From NCBI GenBank assembly GCA_028673005.1, contig CM054114.1, positions 12,059,108 to 12,123,107 of the forward strand: a stretch of 64,000 bases of DNA, in the 5' to 3' direction. The DNA is from Tanypteryx hageni (Eukaryota; Arthropoda; Insecta; Odonata; Petaluridae). Made by a program: the position numbers and the translations under genes. Shown in pieces: positions 56,289-64,000 of this stretch. The first letter of the stretch is position 1; the number at the start of each line of letters is the position of its first letter. Below the pieces are notes generated by a model, which was not told the origin of the DNA, did not search any database, and was given only the letters and a program-made list of their open reading frames with translations.

Positions 56289-58345
56289 ACCGTATTTTAC
56301 GGACTATGAAACGCACTTTTTCCCCCAGAAAAATGACTCCCAAAATCAGCCTGCATCTTACTGATTGAAGGTAACATTATTACTGTTGTTAAAATATACA
56401 GTAAAACTTTATGCAAAGTCCGCTCACAGTAATTACAATATCGGTGCGTTGCAATGCTTGTCGCGATGTTTAATCCCTAATGATATCGTTGAATAGCACA
56501 ATTAATATCAAGGAACATTAGAATATATATATATATATATATAATATATACCGTTTATTGAGATCGCAATGGTTACAAAAGTAAAAAGAAAAAGCTTCAG
56601 ATGATTCAATAGGCAAAAATGCACAGAAACCGAGAACGTCATTTCGGTCCACCTCCCACAGAAAAAATGATCCGTGAACTGAGAAAACGATAGGAAAAAC
56701 TGAAGGTAACAGGAAAATGAAAGTCTCTGTAAGCTTGGTCCTAAACAGCCACAACTAGAGGAGGAAGTGTCTAATCAGATATTACTGTATCGATAACAAG
56801 TAGTTCTGGGAAGAACTAATCCGCCTGCTTTCCTTTCAATACAATTTTAATATATAACTAGCAGGGGTGTCCACAGGTTTCCCGTGGCACAGAAGTGCTT
56901 TTCGTCAAATTCGCCGTAGTATAATCGTACACTATTGTATTTGCTTTGAAATCAGAAAATTATTTTTTTTATTGTGGTAATCCTGCTTTTTTGATCCGTT
57001 CTAAACGTATCCACCTCGTTTTCCCATTTTATACTCGCCCTACAAACGAAATTTCTTTGAAATTCGCTCAGCTAATTCCTTCGAAATTGATAGTTACAGA
57101 AAAATACTAAACTGTTTTGTCGACTCGGTTGAAATATGATATTTTGGTTATTTATTTATATGAAGATTAAATATACTATATTTGGTTAAAATCCATTACG
57201 TCAATTCTCTAGAAATACGTGTAAAAGAAATATTATTTAACTTTTTACTGTAGTAGCCCTGCTCCTTAGTTCCGCTTTAAACATCATGATTTCATTATGA
57301 TATGTTGTACAAATTTTATATTCACAATTTAATTTAAATCCGTTCAGCCAAATCCTTCCAAATCCTTAATTACAGAAAGAGTTTAATTTGTAATTGTGGC
57401 ACCCCTGTTTGGCTTATGCGGTTTAAATACATTAATATGGTTTTGTATATAAGTGTATATTATAAATATTAAATTTGATTAAAATTAATACAGTTCAACA
57501 CAAATACGTGAAAAAATAATTTTTTAAACTTCTTGCATTGTGGCAGCCCTGCTTTATATATCTATACTAAACATTCTGATTTTGTTATTTCATGTTGCAT
57601 ACCTACTTCATACAAAATTCCGTTCAAATTGGTTGGGCCAATTCCTTCCAAATTTATAATTACCGAAAAGTTTAACTTTGATATTGTGGCACCCCTGCTG
57701 AGTCGATCCGGTCCAAATATTTATGTCATTTTGGTAATTAATATATGTGCATATTTCTATGTACCAAATTTAGTTGAAATCGGTTCATCCATGAAGAAGA
57801 TGTTAGGGACACCCACGCACACACACGGCCTACTTTCCATTTTTTGGAAAGTAGGCTAAAAATGGTTATGTACGAGACAAAAACAGTTGTAGAAAGGAAA
57901 TGACTACTTGAGCGCACGTATCGTTATTACCCGTGCATTCCATTTATCAGGAATTAAAATCTTATCTTACAATTAAGTTTACGTAAGTACTGTGGTTAAG
58001 GGGTGTATATAGGTGCCACGTGTGCGGCGCTCTCCGACGGCCTAATTAATACACGACTGCCGAGTGCAAGAAGAGTATGTTTAGCTATACAAATCTCGAA
58101 GCAATTATTTATGTTTTAGATCATCCCGATTTACTTTCACGAATTAAGTTTATCTAAAACGTTATATTTAAATGTTATCGCGCCATAGTATTTTCTTAAT
58201 ATGTTGCCAGATACGGACTTAATCACGCCTAGAAATAATGTACGATGTAATCCTTCCTAAATGCTTTGATGAACCAAAATACTTTTTTTTTCCTAAAAAA
58301 TCTTCTAAAAAATCGGGGTGCGCCTTATAGTCCGAAAAATACGGT
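56289..58345. mobile_element. Terminal-inverted-repeat DNA element
   Basis: Left end ACCGTATTTTACGGACTATG and right end, read inverted, ACCGTATTTTTCGGACTATA; both go on to CGCAC. A possible ATTT target copy lies at each end. 2057 bp with no transposase. The interior holds a TA microsatellite and an array of ~145-bp units, so it is non-autonomous and possibly enlarged by another insertion. Confidence 0.65.
56858..57859 (+). repeat. Array of ~145-bp units ending in a hairpin and CTAA
   Basis: GTGGCACCCCTG-like starts at 56974, 57250, 57396, 57540 and 57686, so units are 138-146 bases. Shared inner phrases are AATTCCTTCCAAATT and AATTACAGAAA. It begins AACTAGCAGGGGTG and ends with hairpin GCCTACTTTCC/GGAAAGTAGGC (57828-57856) directly followed by TAA. 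Confidence 0.75.
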
Positions 58346-58839
58346 ATTTAGCGGGCCTCGAATTTCCTCGCTGCAGAACAATCATTTGACGTTTTAGCGA
58401 ATTCTATTAATTTTAAATTAAAACCAACTTCATATCCATTCTCATCTCAGGTGGGACGTGATGAGAGTACCTATTTGATATCAGTAATACAATGCAATGT
58501 AAGATGTCACTGAACAGTGGAGATTACAAATGCATTTCCCTATCAATGCATAACTGAGTTGTTTACATTCATGTTTTATTCGAAGATTTGATCGCATGGG
58601 ACCTGGATTTTTTCTGAAATTAAAAAAAAATTTAAAGTGAAAGAATAAGGTCGACTAATACGACGAGTGACTGCATAACATGCATTTTCAAGATGACCAA
58701 TCGAGATCGACTTATATGATGGGCCAAATAATACTCCACAATATACATTAGTTATTTTTCCATCTTTTGACTTTCTCATGGAATGAATTGACAGAAATAA
58801 TATCCAAAAACAAAAAGTTTGAATCGATTTTAAATATTT

Positions 58840-61800
58840 TTATTATTAAACAAGTTACATATGATTTTAATTTTTTTTCATTATTAAACAAAACTCATAG
58901 TAATTCTAGCTTCCAGTAGGATTTTGGAACCCCAACCCAATCTGTGCTATCCAAATCCTTTCTCTTCAAGTCCTCACGCCCACTTCCCTCTTTTAATGCA
59001 CCTAATATGCTTTTCCTCTTCCTGCCTCTCTCCTAGCACTCTTCTTCTTTGAATCCTTTCAGTAAACTGTTTGTTTCCTTTCAAATTCTGACCCACTCAT
59101 TTCTTCTATCTCTCCCTTATTACCCTAATTACAGTCCTCTATTCCCTATTTTTTAAAAACTTCCTTGATTGTTTTCCTCTCTGTCTATACTGCAGGATTT
59201 TCATTTGTCTCATTTTAATATCTTTATTCAGACTGCCAGTCAACAACTCTTATTGTCCTGTAAATGCCTCCTTTGCTCTTGCTATCCTTGTACTGATCTC
59301 TTTCATAATTCTTCCATCCCATGACCAAATAATACCTAAATAAGTCAATATTTCCACCTGTCCCAGCTTCTCCCAATCCACTATGGTCCTGACATGGGGA
59401 TCTCTACTCTTTGAAAATCTCATCACTTATATTTTCTTCTTGTTAATTTTCATCCTGAATGCCTTTTCACCCAAGGAACTAACTAACATCTGCAGGTCTA
59501 CTTCAGAATTACTCACCAATGCATATCTAACCAATTTAACCAGGCTTACTCCCACTTTTACACATTTTTACATAATGCCATGCCTCCCTTATCATTTCTT
59601 CAGCATAAATATTTAACAATGCTGGTGATAGCAGGCAGCCCTGTCTCATGCCTTTTCCCAGCTTTGTCCAATCTGATTCTCTCTCTACTACTCTTACTTG
59701 CACAGTCTGGTTCATGTACAGATTTATGATTAAATGTCTATCCTCCTCCAATCCATCCCTATTTTTCTCATCATGTCTTAGACTCTGCCAAAGCCCTTTT
59801 CAAAATCTACAAAGTATAGTCAACTGTTTCCTCCGTTACTTGGTAGAAATTCATTATTAAGAAATAAAAATAACTTTGTAAATTCCTACAATACAATGTT
59901 GTAGGAATTTACAAAGTTATTTTTAATTCTTAATCTACAAATTACACGAATACATCCTGGTTGTATTCTGTGTTTCTTTCTACCAATGTCCTCATCACTC
60001 CTATGGCATCCCTAGTGCCATGACCTTTCCAAAATCCAAACTATATACCTATGTAGTTATTAGCTTTTGCTTTGAGCCTCCCATTTAAAATCCTGAAAGT
60101 AACTTTTGCTGCATGCAAAATTAAGCTGGTTGTTCTATGATCTGGACATTAATTTGATTTATACTTTTTCTTCAAGGGAATCAAATTTGATCTATTGGAG
60201 TCCTTTGGCCACTCTCCCTCTTCATATATCTTATGACACAATTTATAAAAACTCTCTTTCCCCTCTTTTCCTAATTCATTCAATATTTCTACTGGAAGAT
60301 CATTAATTCCTACTTCTTTTTTTGGCTTCTTACTTCTGAGAGCCTTTTCAGTCTCACTATTCAATATTCTCAGCCCAGCATTTTAGCATTTTAGATCTCC
60401 CTCCCTCTCTATTTCAATAGATTCTGGCTTCATGTCTTTATCCTATGTCTCCTTAATATATTCTTTCCATCTATTCCTCAAATCCTCGTCAATTTGCCAT
60501 TTTTGTCTTTAATTGTTGGGGTAGTATGTTTCCTTTCTTGCTTCCTGTTAACTCCTTCACTTATCCGTAAAATATGTCTATTCTGCCTTGTCGCTGCAGT
60601 TTCTTCATATTTGCCCTTTCCACCGCAACTCTCTCGCTTTTGTAGTTTCCCTCCTAATCTTATTCCTTAACTCTCTATGCATTCCTCTTCCATATTCTGT
60701 ATTAACCTGCTTCCACCTCCTCCTATCAACCATCTTTTCAATCATCTCCTCTGTTACCCACAGCTTCCTTATCTTCTTAGACTTTATTTTCCCTATCATT
60801 TTATTCATGCTTTCTACGATACATGTTTTCATAGTCCCACAGCTATCCTTGACCACTGTTTCCCTACCTGCATTTTCTAAGACTTGGGTAACAGCCTCCT
60901 GATAATCATTCTTTTTTCTTCCCTTGGGCACTTCTAAATACCATTTCTGTATCCCATTCCCTTTTACTATATTTTTAAATTCCAAATGTGACCTTATGAC
61001 CACCAAATTGTGATCAAAGTCTACATCTGCCTCCAGAAAACTACGCGAGTTAAATACACTATTCCTGTAACTTTGTCTGACCATGATATAATCAACCTGA
61101 TATCCCTGTATGTCTTCTGGAATTTCCCAAGTATATCTTTGCCTGTTGTGATGCTTAAACCATTTATTTGTAACTATATTTGTTTCTTTTACAAAAATCT
61201 ACAATTTTCTGTCCTTTTTCATTCCAATTTCCTAGACCAAAATCCCCAAACATGCTGCAGTCCTTTCCTTTACCCACTACAGATTTCCAATCTTCCATGA
61301 CCACCAAGTTCTTTTTGGCCTTTACTTCTCTTATAACTTCCTTGAGTTGATCGTAAAACTTATCCATTATTTAAGAATGGACATGATTGTCCAAATATCG
61401 CCCTCAATAAAGACGGATTGTAATTATTATTATTATCCAATTCTTCCTCGCTGTAATCACTCTTGGGCATACATAGTACTTGTATAATCTCCAAGTTTGC
61501 TGGTTCTGCCTGGAACTCCACTAACATTAAGCGGTTTCTTAGCTGCTGTGTGTTAATGATCCTTTTCCCTGTTTTCTCATCTAAAACTAATGCTACTCTG
61601 GCTCTCATTTCCCCTACTTCATATTACCCTGAAATCATCATTCCAAAAATCTCCATCGTCTTTCCGCCTAACTTCGCACAAACCTAAGACATTTATTTTA
61701 TCTCTATTCATTTCTAGCTTTATATTTTATAACTTGCCTTTCCTATACACTGCCCTGATATCCCAAGTTCCTATCTTGATTTTCAAAGTCACCTTTTTCT

Positions 61801-62210
61801 TCATTGTTTTGTTAACATGAGTTATGTAAGGATTCTGTCGGATGATGACCAAAACAGCCTTACTTCCATCACTGCAGAATGTGACACCACCCCTAGTCCT
61901 GTACATATCATGTATCAAATTAGTATTTAACTGTTCCATGTTGCTTGTTATATTAGTTGAAGTAGTCTCCCGTTGCCTTCCTCAACATTGTTATTGTGAC
62001 ACCATCACTTAATTATTCTCTCCCATTGGATACAGACCCCTTTTGTAGCCATCTCTCTGGGGTACAACTGCTGCGTGGTCTACTTTTAGTCTGGTCCCTA
62101 CTTATTGTCCTTACTAGCATATGTGGCCCTACCAAGAGCAAATGCTCCAGCCAGTGTAGCTCTCAAGGTCTATGGAACACTCAAGCCCATCTATTGTTTC
62201 AAGGTAGTAG
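58840..62210 (-). pseudogene. Nearly full-length, decayed RTE-type LINE
   Basis: On the - strand from about 62210 down. A 5' region is followed by ITHVNKTMKKKVTLKIKIGT (61800), the endonuclease start, then MRARVALVLDEKTGKRI (61608), FGDFGLGNWNEKGQKIVDFC (~61230), DYIMVRQSYRNSV and DVDFDHNLVV (61084 side), a linker, the RT block DLPVEILNELGKEG (60300), KGMRQGCLLSPALLNIYAEE (59650) and a C-terminus containing RKDLDSTDWVGVPKSY (58920-58980). Stops and frameshifts separate these pieces. Domain order and the RQGC-LSP motif fit the RTE clade. It lies antisense in the large third intron of the decarboxylase gene, if that gene continues past the window. Confidence 0.85.
59814..59931. repeat. 118-bp insertion with a palindrome inside the RTE LINE
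   Basis: 35-base arms (59857-59891 and 59899-59933) pair at 34 of 35 positions around TACAATG. The 10-bp direct repeat AATCTACAAA at 59804-59813 and 59932-59941 flanks the insertion. It disrupts the FVD(F/Y)EKAF region of the RT. Confidence 0.8.
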
Positions 62211-64000
62211 TCCAAAGAAGGGATTAAATTGCATTATGAAATATAAAAGAAAAATATAATTTCACATGATTAAAATAAAGTTATGCAAAAATTACATTTG
62301 AAAAACCATCTGCCATATCTCATTGCTTTGATGCAGTTTTGTAAATGTTACTTATGTATTTATCTGCCTGTGCAAAGGGAAGATTAAATTCGTAGCATAG
62401 GCAGATGAAAAATGGCAATTCTCTTTTGTAGTTGTGCATTTCAAATCATAAATTATGAACATTTTTTATGTTTTAAGTATATTTCACCGTGAAAAACATC
62501 GCTTCACCACCATCTGCAACAGCGTTAGTTCAGAGGAAATTTTCAAGTTCCAAGTTGAATCGAATTAAAATAATATCTATTCTTCCTCAGCACAGAATGA
62601 TTCCAATTAAAAAAGTCTTTTTTCTTTTAAATTGTCAAGATTTTCTTTAGTAGATAAACTGTTGATAAACTGCATTACACAATTGAATTTTGGAAACAAT
62701 TTTGAGAATATGCATTGATAACTTTTCATTATGATATCAGTCCTCAAATCCTGAACATAGATTTCCTTACACTAAAATTGGTCATGGATCTGACAGAACC
62801 AATAACTTAAATTTCAATTAGGTATTATAAAAATAAAATCTGAGAAAGTTACTTATTTTCATATTACTTATTCTATTTCAAGCATGATGTAATAAATAGA
62901 ACTAAAATTATTTGTTCTCACATACCCAAGGGTAAACCATATCCCTTGAATGTTTATCATCATGTGTAAAATATTTGTATTATGATCATATATAATCATA
63001 TAAAGTACAATCATAACATCTCTCTCCTTCCCTTAGGCTACTCTTTCTCTGGTTCACAGCATCCATCCTTTCTGTATTTACTAATCTTCCAAGAAAGTGA
63101 ATTACCTATATTTCTTCCAAAAAAACAAAATTAAATTTGTGAAATATTTTAAACAGACCCTTTCATTATTCTAATGTTTGCAAATACATTACAACAACAA
63201 AAATAATTAAAATATTTAGCTACAGCATTTAACCTAATTGATCAGTCAATTTTACAGCTACAGCTACTGACGATTTTTTATTAATGCAATACTAGTTGTT
63301 TTTCAAGTTTCCCCATCACTATTTAAATTCTCAATTAGAATGAGCTATTATATAAAATAACATACATCTCATTTTCTCTCTTCTCTTAAGTTTCCTTTGT
63401 AATGGGTTTCTAATGAAGTTGAAATATGCATAGCATGTAAACATCTTTTAGTTTTTAATTTTTCCCTACTAACTGATGCTATCATGCTCATGGATTATTC
63501 AAATTTATTGGATTATTTCATCTTTTTAACCTAATTTTTTTCTTGGAAATTTTAATTTTGAGAAGAAAGGTAAATTTTATATCCATGAATATGTAATAAT
63601 GGAAGATCTAATTTTTAACGCCTTTTTTGAACTGCACCTAGCGATTAATTTAAGAAATAGAAAAGTATTTATAAATATGAAACTATTATTAGAAATTTTC
63701 TTTAAAGTATTTATATGCATACAAATATTTCATTAACACTTCATAATTGTATATTGTTATTTGAAACCTGTTATTAAACAGGTCCATTATCATAGGTTTA
63801 GCAGAGACCTTATTCTTCAATCTTCCTGATTATTTTTCCCCTTTGAGTCGTTAAATTTTTCCCCAACTTTGAATGGGAATCTAAGAAATTAAGCAATGCC
63901 ATAATTATATTATTTATTAAGTTATTTGAGCTCTGGAATAAATAAATATTTTGGAAATTAGTCGATATTTTATACAAACATTTGTTTTCGAGGGTGCATA
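62211..64000. other. No gene recognised
   Basis: Strongly AT-rich with no open frames of note up to the window end. It would lie in intron 3 if the decarboxylase gene continues. Confidence 0.5.

Noticed and set aside
58576..58779. 67-codon - strand frame with GPSYKSISIGHLENACYAV
   Set aside because: Looks slightly protein-like and may be a transposon remnant, but I could not assign a family and the frame is short.

Overview
The window is eukaryotic and looks like arthropod (probably insect) genomic DNA. It is AT-rich with scattered GC-richer islands. The only conserved host gene is split into exons with GT-AG introns, and most of the rest is remnants of transposable elements typical of arthropods: hAT, piggyBac, Tigger/pogo, RTE, Jockey/CR1-like LINEs and a Ty3/gypsy element. 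I cannot name the species from sequence alone.

Host gene. The first three coding exons of a PLP-dependent group II decarboxylase of the cysteine sulfinate/aspartate 1-decarboxylase type (insect 'black' group) lie on the + strand at 50682-51016, 52850-53093 and 55111-55330. Exon phases agree across both introns and give 266 complete codons, roughly the N-terminal half of the protein. The exons carrying the catalytic lysine were not found, so intron 3 runs at least 8.6 kb to the window edge or the gene is broken. Intron 2 holds a 5'-truncated LINE whose tail ends about 65 bases before exon 3. The part of intron 3 in the window holds a 2-kb inverted-repeat transposon with an internal array of ~145-base units, and a nearly full-length but decayed RTE LINE on the opposite strand.

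Left part (1-35 kb). No host gene was recognised. It contains a series of hAT MITEs, most with readable 8-bp target duplications (555-891, 10189-10535, 17738-18013, 22841-23179, 30330-30906). There is also a hAT-ended element with a LINE inside (11221-12385), a piggyBac MITE (13023-13439), a cluster of three different LINE fragments (18.1-19.9 kb), pyrimidine or purine minisatellites (2.1, 13.6, 27.2, 29.0, 31.3 and 31.9 kb), a tandem array near 25 kb and a 101-bp near-perfect palindrome (34587-34687).

Centre (35-49 kb). A TTAA-flanked piggyBac element (35495-41963) carries a broken transposase on the - strand and was split by a + strand Ty3/gypsy retrotransposon (about 37190-41270). The gypsy element keeps an open gag and a pol frame that stays open across an internal deletion of the RNase H end and the integrase core. 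It starts at a perfect tRNA-Pro-type primer binding site with no recognisable 5' LTR, and its leader holds three hairpins with the same loop. Next to it a hAT transposase pseudogene is split by a second piggyBac MITE, and a Tigger transposase pseudogene is split by another hAT MITE. The region is therefore a layered record of insertions whose order can be read from the nesting.

No tRNA or rRNA gene, CRISPR array, bacterial operon or replication origin was seen. No complete novel host system is evident. The most unusual material is the gypsy leader and its deletion derivative, the palindromic insertions and the ~145-base arrays.
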